Shown in pieces: positions 7,284 through 15,682 of a stretch of DNA of 44,360 nucleotides. The stretch is taken from positions 1 to 44,360 of the forward strand of contig SVMI01000014.1 in the NCBI GenBank assembly GCA_015067495.1, given 5' to 3'. A program made the translations under genes and the position numbers. The notes below the pieces were generated by a model. That model was not told the origin of the DNA. It made no database searches and saw only the letters and a program-made list of their open reading frames with translations. Every line of letters begins with the position of its first letter. The first letter of the stretch is position 1. This stretch comes from Oscillospiraceae bacterium (lineage in GTDB: Bacteria > Bacillota > Clostridia > Oscillospirales > Oscillospiraceae).

Positions 7284-8720
7284 ATGGCAAAAGATAAAAA
7301 AGTCGAGCAGATCACAGACATGGAGGTCGACTTCGCCCAATGGTTTACAGATGTCTGTACCAAGGCACAGCTGATCGACTACTCCTCCATCAAGGGTGTT
7401 TTCATTTACCGCCCCTACGGCTATGCCATCTGGGAGAATATCCAGTCCATTATGGACAAGATGTTCAAGGCGCAGGGCGTTGAGAACGTGTATATGCCCC
7501 TGCTGATCCCTGAAAGCCTCCTGCAAAAGGAAAAGGATCACGTGGAGGGCTTCGCCCCCGAATGCGCATGGGTCACCCACGGCGGTGTGGATCAGCTGGA
7601 AGAGCGTTATGCCATCCGCCCCACCTCCGAAACGCTGTTCTGTGAGCATTTTGCACACGTTCTGCAGTCCCACAGAGACCTGCCCATGAAGTATAACCAG
7701 TGGTGCAGTGTCCTGCGTTGGGAGAAGACCTCCCGCCCCTTCCTGCGTCACAGAGAGTTTTTGTGGCAGGAGGGTCACACCATCCACGCCACCGCCGAGG
7801 AGGCGCAGGCATTCACCGAGACCATGCTGAATGTCTACGCAGACTTCTGTGAGAACGTCCTTGCAATGCCCGTTACCCGCGGTCGCAAGACCGATAAGGA
7901 AAAGTTCAACGGCGCAGAAGCCACCTACACCATCGAATGCATGATGCACGACCGCAAGGCACTGCAGGCAGGCACCTCCCATTACTTTGGTGACGGCTTC
8001 GCCAAGGCATTTGACATTGAGTTCACCGACAAGAACAACCAGAAGACCAATCCCCACGAGACCTCTTGGGGTGTCTCCACCCGTCTGATCGGCGGCATCA
8101 TCATGACCCACGGCGACAACAACGGTCTGGTGCTGCCTCCCAAAGTCGCTCCCGTTCAGGTGGTCATCCTGCCCGTGGCACAGCATAAGCCCGGCGTTCT
8201 GGAGGCCGCTGCTGAGCTGCGCAGCCGCCTGATCGCAGCAGGTCTGCGGGTCAAGATGGACGATTCCGATAATTCCATCGGTTGGAAGTGTGCCGAGTAC
8301 GAAATGAAGGGCGTTCCCGTCCGCGTGGAATGCGGTCCCCGTGATCTGGAGAACGGCGAATGCGTCATCGTTCGTCGTACCGACCGAGAGAAGATCGTTA
8401 CCAAGCTGGAAAATCTGGAAGCAGCCGTTGCCGAGCAGCTGGAAATTGTGCAGCAGCAGATGTTCGAGAAGGCAAAGCGCAATCTGGACGAGCATATCTA
8501 CGAGGCGCACTCTATCGAGGAGGCCAAGGCCCTGCAGGATGCCCACGGTGGCTACATCAAGACCATGTGGTGCGGCGATCTGGAATGCGAGCTGGCAATG
8601 AAGGAAAAGGCGGGTATGTCCTCCCGCTGCATCCCCTTCGCGCAGGAAAAGCTGGGTGAAACCTGCGCCTGCTGCGGCAAGCCCGCCGACAAGATGGTCT
8701 ACTGGGGCATTGCGTACTAA
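7284..8720 (+). CDS. proS: prolyl-tRNA synthetase, archaeal/eukaryotic-like form
   Basis: 478 residues, class II aminoacyl-tRNA synthetase that charges tRNA-Pro. Motif 2 region [12 protein letters not shown] is followed by [20 protein letters not shown] and FLWQEGHT; motif 3 contains [20 protein letters not shown]. After the anticodon-binding domain (about 290-390) comes a C-terminal zinc-type domain with [18 protein letters not shown], ending in the tyrosine typical of the archaeal/eukaryotic-like ProS lineage. The long editing insert of the bacterial-type enzyme is absent, so this is the short form common in some Clostridia. A GAGAGGA site precedes the ATG. The matching tRNA-Pro(UGG) gene lies 108 bp downstream, after a terminator. 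Confidence 0.97.
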   Translation: MAKDKKVEQITDMEVDFAQWFTDVCTKAQLIDYSSIKGVFIYRPYGYAIWENIQSIMDKMFKAQGVENVYMPLLIPESLLQKEKDHVEGFAPECAWVTHGGVDQLEERYAIRPTSETLFCEHFAHVLQSHRDLPMKYNQWCSVLRWEKTSRPFLRHREFLWQEGHTIHATAEEAQAFTETMLNVYADFCENVLAMPVTRGRKTDKEKFNGAEATYTIECMMHDRKALQAGTSHYFGDGFAKAFDIEFTDKNNQKTNPHETSWGVSTRLIGGIIMTHGDNNGLVLPPKVAPVQVVILPVAQHKPGVLEAAAELRSRLIAAGLRVKMDDSDNSIGWKCAEYEMKGVPVRVECGPRDLENGECVIVRRTDREKIVTKLENLEAAVAEQLEIVQQQMFEKAKRNLDEHIYEAHSIEEAKALQDAHGGYIKTMWCGDLECELAMKEKAGMSSRCIPFAQEKLGETCACCGKPADKMVYWGIAY

Positions 8721-8735
8721 TTTCATAAAAACGGG

Positions 8736-8766
8736 AAATGCCGCAGAGAGCTGCGGCATTTTCTTT
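8736..8766 (+). terminator. terminator of proS
   Basis: 10-bp perfect stem AATGCCGCAG / CTGCGGCATT with loop AGAG, followed by TTTCTTTT, 16 bp after the proS stop. Confidence 0.9.
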
Positions 8767-8828
8767 TCGCAAATTTCGGTTGCTTTTTGATGACACATCG
8801 TGTATAATGACTTGCGGTTAATAACCAC

Positions 8829-8904
8829 CCGGGTGTAGCGCAGCTGGTAGCGCGCCTGCTTTGGGAGCAGGATGCCGCGAGTTCGAGTCTCGCCACTCGG
8901 ACCA
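8829..8904 (+). tRNA. tRNA-Pro (anticodon UGG)
   Basis: 76-nt cloverleaf with encoded CCA. Acceptor CCGGGTG pairs with CACTCGG (one G-U); D stem GCGC/GCGC; anticodon stem CCTGC/GCAGG around loop TTTGGGA (anticodon TGG); variable ATGCC; T stem GCGAG/CTCGC around TTCGAGT. It immediately follows proS, the enzyme that charges it. Its last 21 nt are repeated 159 bp downstream. Confidence 0.97.
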
Positions 8905-9065
8905 AAAGCCGAAAGAGCTTCTGCTCTCTCGGCTTTTTGCTTTGAATGCGAGGCTCGAACAATCAAATGCAACGCGGATGAGCGTTGCCGCCGACGGCTG
9001 GACGGAGGCGAACCTCTATCTGCGCCATAGCGCAGATGCAAACGAGTCTCGCCACTCGGACCAAA
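8884..9065 (+). repeat. hairpin-rich element flanked by 23-bp direct repeats of the tRNA-Pro 3' end
   Basis: The 23 bp at 8884-8906 (tRNA-Pro 3' end plus two bases) recur exactly at 9043-9065. Between them lie four consecutive hairpins: GCAACGC/GCGTTGC (8969-8988), GCCG/CGGC (8987-8998), GAGG/CCTC (9005-9016) and ATCTGCGC/GCGCAGAT (9018-9037). At 8946-8960 an inverted T-arm-like string (reverse complement GTTCGAGCCTCGC) also appears. There is no ORF. The arrangement looks like att-site duplication by a tiny integrated element or its remnant; a simple tandem duplication cannot be excluded. Confidence 0.6.
8904..8940 (+). terminator. terminator directly after tRNA-Pro
   Basis: Stem AAAGCCGAAAGAGC / GCTCTCTCGGCTTT with one mismatch, loop TTCT, then TTGCTTT. 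It begins one base after the tRNA CCA. Confidence 0.75.
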
Positions 9066-9105
9066 TAAGCAGAAATGGCTTTATGCCGTTTCTGCTTATT
9101 TCTTT
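9063..9105 (+). terminator. second terminator, after the duplicated tRNA 3' end
   Basis: Perfect 13-bp stem AAATAAGCAGAAA / TTTCTGCTTATTT with an inner TGGC/GCC pairing, followed by CTTTG. It differs in sequence from the first terminator, although each follows the same 23 bp. That suggests one of the two came with the inserted segment. Confidence 0.75.
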
Positions 9106-9162
9106 GTATAGCGTGTTATACCTTCTTTTGCTCGGTAAAAAATGCTCCCGCGCATATGCAAT

Positions 9163-10530
9163 TTATCCCTTGATCTCCTGCTGCAGTTTGTTGTAAACGC
9201 TACGATAAATCAGTGTGGACAGGATGAACGTACATCCATCCGAGACCACCTGCGCAGCAAGGATGCCGTACAGGCCGACAAAATGATTCAAAATCAGGAT
9301 GGTCGGAATGGCGAACAAGCCCTGCCGGCAAACGCCGAGGATCAGGGACTCCTTTCCCTTTCCCATCGCCTGCAGTGAGTATATTTTCTGGAAATTCGAG
9401 ATCATAAAAGGCGTTGCAAGGCAGGCAATCCGAAGGAACACCTGACCGTAGGCGATGGTTGCATCATCCCGGATAAACAGCCAAATGATCTGGGGTGCAA
9501 AGATCTCAAACAGTACAATACAGATCGCAGCCATAGTCATAGCGGAGATTTGGGCTGTCCTTGTGATCTTGCGCATGCGGTCATAATTCTTGGCAGCGTA
9601 GTTATAGGCGACCAGCGGCATCATGCCCTGACACAAGCCCATGCCCACATTCAGCGGCAGCATATCGATCTTGATGACGATTCCGTAAGCCGCAAGTTCA
9701 ATATCGCCATAGCCGGAGGTCAGATTATGCTTCAGGATCGCCGCCACATTGGCAAGCAGAGATGTCAGCGAGGACGGAAGACCTGTAGAGAATATCTCGC
9801 CGACCAGCCGTTTTTCAAGTCGAATGCATTTCGGATGAAGAGACAGCACGGATCTTCCCCGCAGCCGGTAGTATGTAATGAGAAAATAAATCAGCGTGAT
9901 CACATTTGACAGCAGCGTCGCAATCGCCGCGCCGGTCACTTCATTCCCCCGCGGAAGCAGTACAAACATAAATAGCGGATCGAGCAGGATATTGGAAATG
10001 CCGCCGATTGCAAGACCGGCACCTGCCTCCTTGGAGTAGCCGGCACTTCGGAGCAGATGAGACATCGTCATGCTGAGCGTCGCGGGGATCGCGCCGATGA
10101 CGACTACCCAGAACATATAGCTGGTAGCATAGCCGACGGTGTTATCCGACGCACCCAAAAGTCGGGCAATCGGTTCTGTAAAGACCGCACATACTGTGGC
10201 ATAGACCGCTGCAACAGCAAAGGAACCGTAGAAGCTGAATACGCTGACCCGCTTTGCCTTTTCTTCCTGCTTTTGACCGAGCAGCCGGGAAACAAGGCTG
10301 CCGCCACCGACACCGAAAAGATTCGACAGCGAATTAAGCACAAAGTACAGCGTGCCAACCGCACTTGCCGCCGCGACCTTATAGGGATCGTCGGTCATGC
10401 CGATGAACATGGTATCGGCGAGATTATAGATCATCGTGATCAGCTGGCTGACAATGGTTGGGATCGCCATGGTCAGCAGTGCTTTTCCCACCGGCATCGA
10501 CTCAAACAGCTCTTTTTTATTATCTTTCAT
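9163..10530 (-). CDS. MATE family multidrug/toxin exporter
   Basis: 455 residues with about 12 membrane segments, the expected length for a Na+- or H+-driven MATE exporter of the DinF/NorM-like bacterial group. The N terminus (MPVGKALLTMAIPTIVSQLI, then MIYNLADTMFIG) and the repeated NVGMGLCQGMMPLVAYNYAA in the second half are family signatures. Last gene of a four-gene leftward operon (nitroreductase, DUF3786, SDR, MATE) with a 44-bp gap from the SDR gene. Its substrate cannot be told; the redox enzymes ahead of it hint at export of a modified small molecule. Only a weak hairpin with a T-run (about 9139-9160) follows the stop. Confidence 0.93.
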   Translation of the reverse strand: MKDNKKELFESMPVGKALLTMAIPTIVSQLITMIYNLADTMFIGMTDDPYKVAAASAVGTLYFVLNSLSNLFGVGGGSLVSRLLGQKQEEKAKRVSVFSFYGSFAVAAVYATVCAVFTEPIARLLGASDNTVGYATSYMFWVVVIGAIPATLSMTMSHLLRSAGYSKEAGAGLAIGGISNILLDPLFMFVLLPRGNEVTGAAIATLLSNVITLIYFLITYYRLRGRSVLSLHPKCIRLEKRLVGEIFSTGLPSSLTSLLANVAAILKHNLTSGYGDIELAAYGIVIKIDMLPLNVGMGLCQGMMPLVAYNYAAKNYDRMRKITRTAQISAMTMAAICIVLFEIFAPQIIWLFIRDDATIAYGQVFLRIACLATPFMISNFQKIYSLQAMGKGKESLILGVCRQGLFAIPTILILNHFVGLYGILAAQVVSDGCTFILSTLIYRSVYNKLQQEIKG

Positions 10531-10574
10531 CTGAAATGCCCGCTTTCACAGTTGCTAAATTCTATACATACAAG

Positions 10575-11357
10575 TTAACCAAGCAGCAGTTTGATGACAG
10601 CGCACTGCCAACGCTTCGGCAAGACGTTCAGTAACACCAAGCCCAAGTGCCGATTCTTATGATAGCTGAGCCTTGGATGCTTTGCGATCGCTGCTTTGTA
10701 AAGCAGCTTCGCAAGCTTTTTCGGTGCGATGGGTTTTCCCATAAGCTGTGCAGCTATTTTAGAAAACTTTTTCGCCTGCTTACTGTATAACACTGTCGAA
10801 GCCGCGAGGTCTGCCGTCCCTTTGACCGAGCCGTTGCTCAGCGGTGTTGCCACCGCACCGGGACGGATGGTAATGACCTTTTGCCCGATCAGGTTCAGCT
10901 CTTGACGCAGGGCTTGGGCGTAGGTGTCAAGTGCTGTCTTGCTGACGTTATATAGCCCGTTGAAGGGCATAGGGTCAAGGGTCGCCACCTCACTTGTGAC
11001 GATCAGGATGCGTCCGTCAGGCTGCAAAAGAGAGTGGAACACCCGATTGACCAGCATTGTACCGCAAAGGTTGATTTCGATCAGCTTCTTCATGGACGCA
11101 AAATCGCTCTCCACAAGCGAAGCCATCTGATGGATGCCGGCAATATTCACGATCGCATGGAGTCTGATGTCCTTTAATGTATCCCGGACGCGAAGCAGCG
11201 ATTTCTCATCCGTTATATCGGCGGTAAAGGTACAGAAATTGGATCGCTCTTCCATCGGGGCAATATCGATCCCCCATACACAATGTCCACGCTCAATAAA
11301 ATAGTCCGCCGTGGCGCGTCCAATGCCGGATGCCGCACCGGTGATCAGCACATTCAT
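10575..11357 (-). CDS. short-chain dehydrogenase/reductase
   Basis: 260 residues. Rossmann NAD(P)-binding motif TGAASGIG (6-13), structural NIAG (71-74, NNAG variant), catalytic Ser (about 121-122, IVTSE) and YNVSK (Tyr136, Lys140) identify a classical SDR oxidoreductase. The C-terminal part (from about 185) is rich in basic and hydrophobic residues. The substrate is not predictable. ATG overlaps the stop of the DUF3786 gene by 4 bp, so translation is probably coupled. Part of the operon ending in the MATE exporter. Confidence 0.93.
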   Translation of the reverse strand: MNVLITGAASGIGRATADYFIERGHCVWGIDIAPMEERSNFCTFTADITDEKSLLRVRDTLKDIRLHAIVNIAGIHQMASLVESDFASMKKLIEINLCGTMLVNRVFHSLLQPDGRILIVTSEVATLDPMPFNGLYNVSKTALDTYAQALRQELNLIGQKVITIRPGAVATPLSNGSVKGTADLAASTVLYSKQAKKFSKIAAQLMGKPIAPKKLAKLLYKAAIAKHPRLSYHKNRHLGLVLLNVLPKRWQCAVIKLLLG

Positions 11358-11980
11358 TGAATTTCCCCTATCCTTTTCAGTCGTCCCAGCAGATCACCCT
11401 GCAGGTAAAAGGTAGTCTCAAAGTGCAGAAATTGGTCTGCATTTCTGTCCCATAGGAGCAACAGCCTTGGAGGAAATTCCTCGTCCCCCTCCCAGAATTG
11501 AAGCAAAACGGGAAAGAAAGGCGTTACCGGGATTCGGCAGGTCAGATCCGCGCCTGCCATTTGCGGCTGCAAAGCACCACCCAGCAGTTCGCAGGAATGC
11601 TTCAGCAACTCCAGCCGGCCATCAAAATACTTCGCGTATTTCTTTGTAAAGTCCTCTGTATTTGTCACGCCGGTCACGACAAATGTTCCGACCGTACACC
11701 ACTGCCCCAAAAGCCGCGGTGCGAAATCGCCCTTGTGGTAGCACAAAAGGTCGTAGATCGTCATAACTGTTCCGTAATTGCGGCATTCCGTCCAAACATG
11801 ATCAACGCACTCCTCTACCCCGCCGGTTCTTCTGCTGATGCGGCAAGGTATATTGAGATAGGTCAGATAGATCCACTCTCCGTCTGCCTCCAGCGAGAAT
11901 TTGCGGATCAACAGCGACTGATCATATTCAAGAAAAATCCCCTTGGCGATATCCACCTGCAGATCATAATTATCCATCAT
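11354..11980 (-). CDS. DUF3786 domain protein
   Basis: About 208 residues, soluble. The C-terminal block (IPVTPFFPVLLQFWEGDEEF, then PPRLLLLWDRNADQFL) and the N-terminal ...YLTYLNIPCRISR... match DUF3786, a family of unknown function found mainly in anaerobes. The start ATG overlaps the nitroreductase stop (TGATG); an in-frame TTG three bases upstream is less likely. The position inside a redox/export operon suggests a role in small-molecule handling, but nothing in the chain reveals an enzymatic activity. Confidence 0.8.
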   Translation of the reverse strand: MMDNYDLQVDIAKGIFLEYDQSLLIRKFSLEADGEWIYLTYLNIPCRISRRTGGVEECVDHVWTECRNYGTVMTIYDLLCYHKGDFAPRLLGQWCTVGTFVVTGVTNTEDFTKKYAKYFDGRLELLKHSCELLGGALQPQMAGADLTCRIPVTPFFPVLLQFWEGDEEFPPRLLLLWDRNADQFLHFETTFYLQGDLLGRLKRIGEIQ

Positions 11981-12501
11981 CAATACCCATTGTAATGGAT
12001 GCGCTCCGGCTCAAAGCGATCCTGAACGCTCATGTCCACGCCCTCTGCGGGATAACCGATGGCGATCACGGAAAAGGCAGACACCTTTTTCGGGTAATTC
12101 AGGATAGACCGCAGCCTTTGCTGCATTCTGTCGTCCTCCAGTACGCCCATCCAAACGGCGCCCAGTCCCTCTTCCACAGCCTGCAAAAGAATATTTTGGG
12201 TACAGGCACCAAGATCATGCTTGCTCATCTTATCGAGACCCACGATCTTGCGCCTTAACTGCTCACGCTCCAGCACAACGATGGCAAGGGGTGCGCTCTT
12301 CAAGGGCGTGGCAAAGGGGCTGAAGCTCTTGAGCTTTCGGATCAGCTCCGGCTCATCCACGACAATAAACTCCCACGGCTGACCGTTCATGGCACTGGGT
12401 GCGCGCATGGCGGCGCGGAGCAGGCTCTCGACCTTTTCAGGCTCTACCTTGCGTTCCTGAAAGGAACGGATGGATTTACGCTTTGCAATCGCCTCGATCA
12501 T
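11980..12501 (-). CDS. nitroreductase family FMN oxidoreductase
   Basis: 173 residues. The N terminus (AIAKRKSIRSFQERKVEPEK, then RAAMRAPSAMNGQPWEFIVV) holds the FMN-phosphate-binding Arg/Ser region, and LGACTQNILLQAVEEGLGAV with the GY(P)AEG turn completes the nitroreductase fold. These small dimeric flavoproteins reduce nitro groups, quinones or other acceptors with NAD(P)H. Start ATG at 12501 has a GGAGG site; the longer reading to 12636 runs through promoter and terminator sequence. First gene of the operon nitroreductase-DUF3786-SDR-MATE. Confidence 0.93.
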   Translation of the reverse strand: MIEAIAKRKSIRSFQERKVEPEKVESLLRAAMRAPSAMNGQPWEFIVVDEPELIRKLKSFSPFATPLKSAPLAIVVLEREQLRRKIVGLDKMSKHDLGACTQNILLQAVEEGLGAVWMGVLEDDRMQQRLRSILNYPKKVSAFSVIAIGYPAEGVDMSVQDRFEPERIHYNGY

Positions 12502-12531
12502 ACTGTTTCCTCCTTGACACTGCTTTTTATG

Positions 12532-12560
12532 ATTATACCATACTGTTTTTATAATTGCAA
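12532..12560 (-). promoter_or_regulatory. sigma-A promoter of the nitroreductase-MATE operon
   Basis: Minus strand TTGCAA (plus 12555-12560), 17 bp, TATAAT (plus 12532-12537), about 35 bp upstream of the nitroreductase ATG. Confidence 0.8.
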
Positions 12561-12606
12561 CGCGGCAGAAACTATGTTTCCACCTGCCAATATTACAGGG
12601 CAATGG

Positions 12607-12642
12607 AAAAAGGTGCATCCGAAAATTCGGATGCACCTTTTA
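12607..12642 (-). terminator. terminator of the carbohydrate operon
   Basis: Perfect stem AAAAGGTGCATCCGAA / TTCGGATGCACCTTTT with a 2-nt loop region, immediately after the SGNH hydrolase stop, with T-rich flanks on both strands. Confidence 0.9.
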
Positions 12643-13368
12643 TTATTCACTCATCATGGTATTTACCAGCTCGTAGGCAAACATCCAGTTCATCTCACGG
12701 GTGGGGTGGTTGATCTTGTTGGCAAGCAGCTCTGTCACGTTCACGCCGTTGTTTGCAAGCTGTTCCCACTTGGCATGCACGTCGCAGATCGTTACACCGC
12801 ACGCCTTGGCAACTTCCATACCGCCGTCAAAGTAGGCTCTGGGAATGCCATTCTTCTGGCGGTTCATGCTGTTGTTGGCAGTTGTCAGCAGATCTTCGTC
12901 CTTCAGATGGCAGCTGATGGCGGTGTTGACCATGTTGGCAGTCATAAAGATCACTTCGCTGCCGCTTTCTTTCAAAGCAGTGAAGATCTTGCGCAGGTTT
13001 TCCTTGTAGGTTTCCAGCCCCTTCAGACCGCTGATGCAGTCATTCAGTCCAAAACAGACCACCGTCAAATCCGGCTTGTGGCAGAGCACGTCCCGCTCCA
13101 GCCGCTCCAGACCGCCGCCCGTGGTATCACCGCTGATGCCCGCATTGATGATGTTGATGGGAACATTGGTGTAGAGCATGGACAGAATGCGATCGACATA
13201 ACGATGGTAGGCATGATCCTTGTCGAAAACTGTCTGAATGCCGCCTTCGTTGGTTCGGTAGCATTCAAAGCACCCTTGGGTAACGCTGTCACCCAAAAAT
13301 GCAATGGTGGGAATTTTCGCTCCGTGTAAATTCGCAGCCTTTGCCGCAATAATTTTCATGATTTCCAT
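12643..13368 (-). CDS. SGNH/GDSL-type hydrolase, probable carbohydrate esterase
   Basis: 241 residues. Block I FLGDSVTQG (nucleophile Ser about 28), block II NAGISGDTT (oxyanion Gly), block III FGLNDCISG (oxyanion Asn about 109), and a late NHPTREMNW with the catalytic His identify the SGNH superfamily. Members next to glycoside hydrolases are often deacetylases of plant or bacterial polysaccharides (e.g. rhamnogalacturonan acetylesterase-like). No signal peptide, so probably cytoplasmic. Start ATG at 13368 has an AAGGAG site. Last gene of the seven-gene operon, 13 bp after the GH78 gene. Confidence 0.9.
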   Translation of the reverse strand: MEIMKIIAAKAANLHGAKIPTIAFLGDSVTQGCFECYRTNEGGIQTVFDKDHAYHRYVDRILSMLYTNVPINIINAGISGDTTGGGLERLERDVLCHKPDLTVVCFGLNDCISGLKGLETYKENLRKIFTALKESGSEVIFMTANMVNTAISCHLKDEDLLTTANNSMNRQKNGIPRAYFDGGMEVAKACGVTICDVHAKWEQLANNGVNVTELLANKINHPTREMNWMFAYELVNTMMSE

Positions 13369-13381
13369 AGCCAAATCTCCT

Positions 13382-15661
13382 TTAGATACAGACTTTCCAG
13401 CTGCTTGCGCCCACCGGCAAGGCTGTCAGTTCGCCATTGAGGCAAATATGACCGGTTACACCCTCCGGGATAGAAACGGACACCGCATAGCCATCATCTG
13501 TTTTCTCCCACTTGGTAGTCACAGTACCGCACTTGGTGGTATAGGAAGCTTCTGCCCAACTCAATGCCGATACAAAGGTGGGCTTGATGAGCACCTCATT
13601 GATGTTATCCATATTGGGATTGACACGAAGACCCGCATAATCCGAAATGAACAGATTGAGAATATCACCGAAGAAATGGTGATTTTCCGAGGAATTGAAG
13701 CGATTGTCCTCAATGCATTCGCACAGCGCGGTCGCGCCCCGGACAATCATATTGCCGTAGGACGGTGCATCGGGACGGGTGATCATCTTGTGTGCCAGAT
13801 CGCCGTCGCCGTTTTCCAAAAGAACATGGAAAATGAACCGAAGACCCACCATGCCGCAGAAAACATGGTCGTGCTTCTGCTTGATGCGGTTGATCAGCTC
13901 CTGATAAGCGGCAGGGTATTCTTCCTGCGTGAAGATGCCCGTTGCCAAGGCAAGTGCCTGCCCGGTCTGTGCGCCATCTTTCGTTCCCATGATGTCATAA
14001 TCGATCAGGTGTTCACGCACTGCTGTACGCAGTTCCCGGGCAAAGCGATCACACTTTGCCACCCATGCTTCATCGCCGAGAACGCCGAAAATGACCATGC
14101 ACTTTTTGCACATATCGATCAGGATCGTACTGTCCACCAAAGCACAGTCAGTAGTAACACCCATGCTGCGACCCGGCTGCGCCCAGTCATTGAGACCGTT
14201 GGCAACCAGACCGCGCTCGTCACGGGCTGCCATGGAATAGTCCATGTACTTTCTGATCGTATCCGCAGTCTGCTCAAGAATATCGACACGACCGTCAAAC
14301 TTATAGCAATAATAGGGAATGTTGACCAGATTACTGTCGGACATTGCGCCGTTATAGCTCCGGGAGAAGTTGCCGAGGGTCGGGACAATGGCATCCAACG
14401 TTCCGTCTTCACGCTGACTTGCCATATATCCGTCCAGCCAGACACGGAAGCTCTGGCTGCAGTCAAGGGTCAGCAGGAACTGCTCCGTGGACATGGACAT
14501 ATCATTTGTCCAACCCGCCTTTTCACGATGGGGGCAATCTGTGGGGAAATACCAGAAGTTGGAAAGGTCGGAATTGACACCCATTCGGTAGAGCGTATTG
14601 AAGGTTTCGTCAGAGCATTTGAAATCCGATCTGCGGGGTACATCAGAGTTCATTACAAGGAAGGTCAGCAGATCTTCCGTTGCCTGCTCCGGCTTCAAGC
14701 CCTCCACCAGCACATAGCGGAAGCCGTGGTATGTAAAGAAGGGAACATAGACTTCCTCTTCCCCGCCCTTGAGGATATAGGTATCGGTGTGCAGGATCTG
14801 GGTATAGTCTTCCACACCACCCTTAACGGTGTAGACAGAGTTCAGATTGAACTTGCCGTCAGCAAAAAGCTTTTCGCCAAAACGCATGGTGATCTTCTGA
14901 CCGCGCTCGCCCTTGATTTTCAGGCGCACAAGTCCCGCCGTGTTGATACCGAAATCGTACATATAGCCCGACTTCACATAGGATTCAAAAATCGGCGTGG
15001 AATGCTCCACCGGGGACTCATGCAGGAAATAAAAGTCCTCCTGCAGTTCAATGCTGACCGGCTTCAGCTCATCGCGCTGTACGATCAGGTCAGCCTCGCA
15101 ACGCATCAGCTTTCCTGCAGGTGCTTCCACCTCACAGACATTTGCCCAATCGCTGTCGTCGAAGTCCGGCAGATTCCAGCCGTCAATTTCCAGCCGGGCA
15201 TCGTAATGTACACCATAGCGGTAGACATCCGAAACCATCGGAGATGAATGGGTCTTAAAGGATGCATCACTCTCAAGTGTAAGGTCGTCGGCTGTCAGCT
15301 GCAGAGCCATCTTCACCGGCGTGCCAACCTTGAAGGAATTCTGAAAGCCCAGCGCATGCCAAAAAGGATTTGCCTGACCGTTGCCGAGGATCACGCCGAT
15401 GGCATTTTTGCCCGCAGTCAGATACTCGGCGATCTCATAATCATCGTAGTAGGTCACGTGATTGGAATTGCAGACATACGGTGCCAGTGGGCATTTGGTA
15501 ATTTCCGTACCGTTGATAAACAGACGGTAAAAACCGTTGGTGGTCATACGGATCACTGCCTTTTCAGGCTTTGAGCCCAATTCAAATCCTTTGCGGATAT
15601 AAGGTGCAGGCGGAGTCGTCGCACGTGTAAATTGTTCGATTCCGGCAGAAATGTATTGCAT
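13382..15661 (-). CDS. GH78 alpha-L-rhamnosidase
   Basis: About 759 residues. N-terminal beta domains (about 1-340, including the NGFYRLFINGTEI and GNGQANPFWH features of bacterial alpha-L-rhamnosidases) precede an (alpha/alpha)6 catalytic barrel starting near residue 350. The signature PTDCPHREKAGWTND (about 373-387) holds the acid residues of GH78, and DWAQPGRS and YGNMIVRGATALCE follow later in the barrel. The enzyme should release terminal L-rhamnose from oligosaccharides or glycosides. No secretion signal, so action is predicted inside the cell. Start: ATG at 15661 has an AAGGA site at proper spacing; ATG at 15670 is the alternative. Between the alpha/beta hydrolase and SGNH genes. Confidence 0.92.
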   Translation of the reverse strand: MQYISAGIEQFTRATTPPAPYIRKGFELGSKPEKAVIRMTTNGFYRLFINGTEITKCPLAPYVCNSNHVTYYDDYEIAEYLTAGKNAIGVILGNGQANPFWHALGFQNSFKVGTPVKMALQLTADDLTLESDASFKTHSSPMVSDVYRYGVHYDARLEIDGWNLPDFDDSDWANVCEVEAPAGKLMRCEADLIVQRDELKPVSIELQEDFYFLHESPVEHSTPIFESYVKSGYMYDFGINTAGLVRLKIKGERGQKITMRFGEKLFADGKFNLNSVYTVKGGVEDYTQILHTDTYILKGGEEEVYVPFFTYHGFRYVLVEGLKPEQATEDLLTFLVMNSDVPRRSDFKCSDETFNTLYRMGVNSDLSNFWYFPTDCPHREKAGWTNDMSMSTEQFLLTLDCSQSFRVWLDGYMASQREDGTLDAIVPTLGNFSRSYNGAMSDSNLVNIPYYCYKFDGRVDILEQTADTIRKYMDYSMAARDERGLVANGLNDWAQPGRSMGVTTDCALVDSTILIDMCKKCMVIFGVLGDEAWVAKCDRFARELRTAVREHLIDYDIMGTKDGAQTGQALALATGIFTQEEYPAAYQELINRIKQKHDHVFCGMVGLRFIFHVLLENGDGDLAHKMITRPDAPSYGNMIVRGATALCECIEDNRFNSSENHHFFGDILNLFISDYAGLRVNPNMDNINEVLIKPTFVSALSWAEASYTTKCGTVTTKWEKTDDGYAVSVSIPEGVTGHICLNGELTALPVGASSWKVCI

Positions 15662-15682
15662 ATCATCCATCCTTTCTCGTGG

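Noticed and set aside
7209..9041. 610-residue minus-strand reading frame across proS and the tRNA
   Set aside because: Shadow of proS and tRNA-Pro on the opposite strand, without a credible start.
9043..9063. Possible second tRNA
   Set aside because: Only the T-arm and acceptor 3' part are present; no D arm or anticodon arm upstream.
13304..15247. 647-residue plus-strand reading frame opposite GH78
   Set aside because: Shadow of the rhamnosidase; no start signal or motif.
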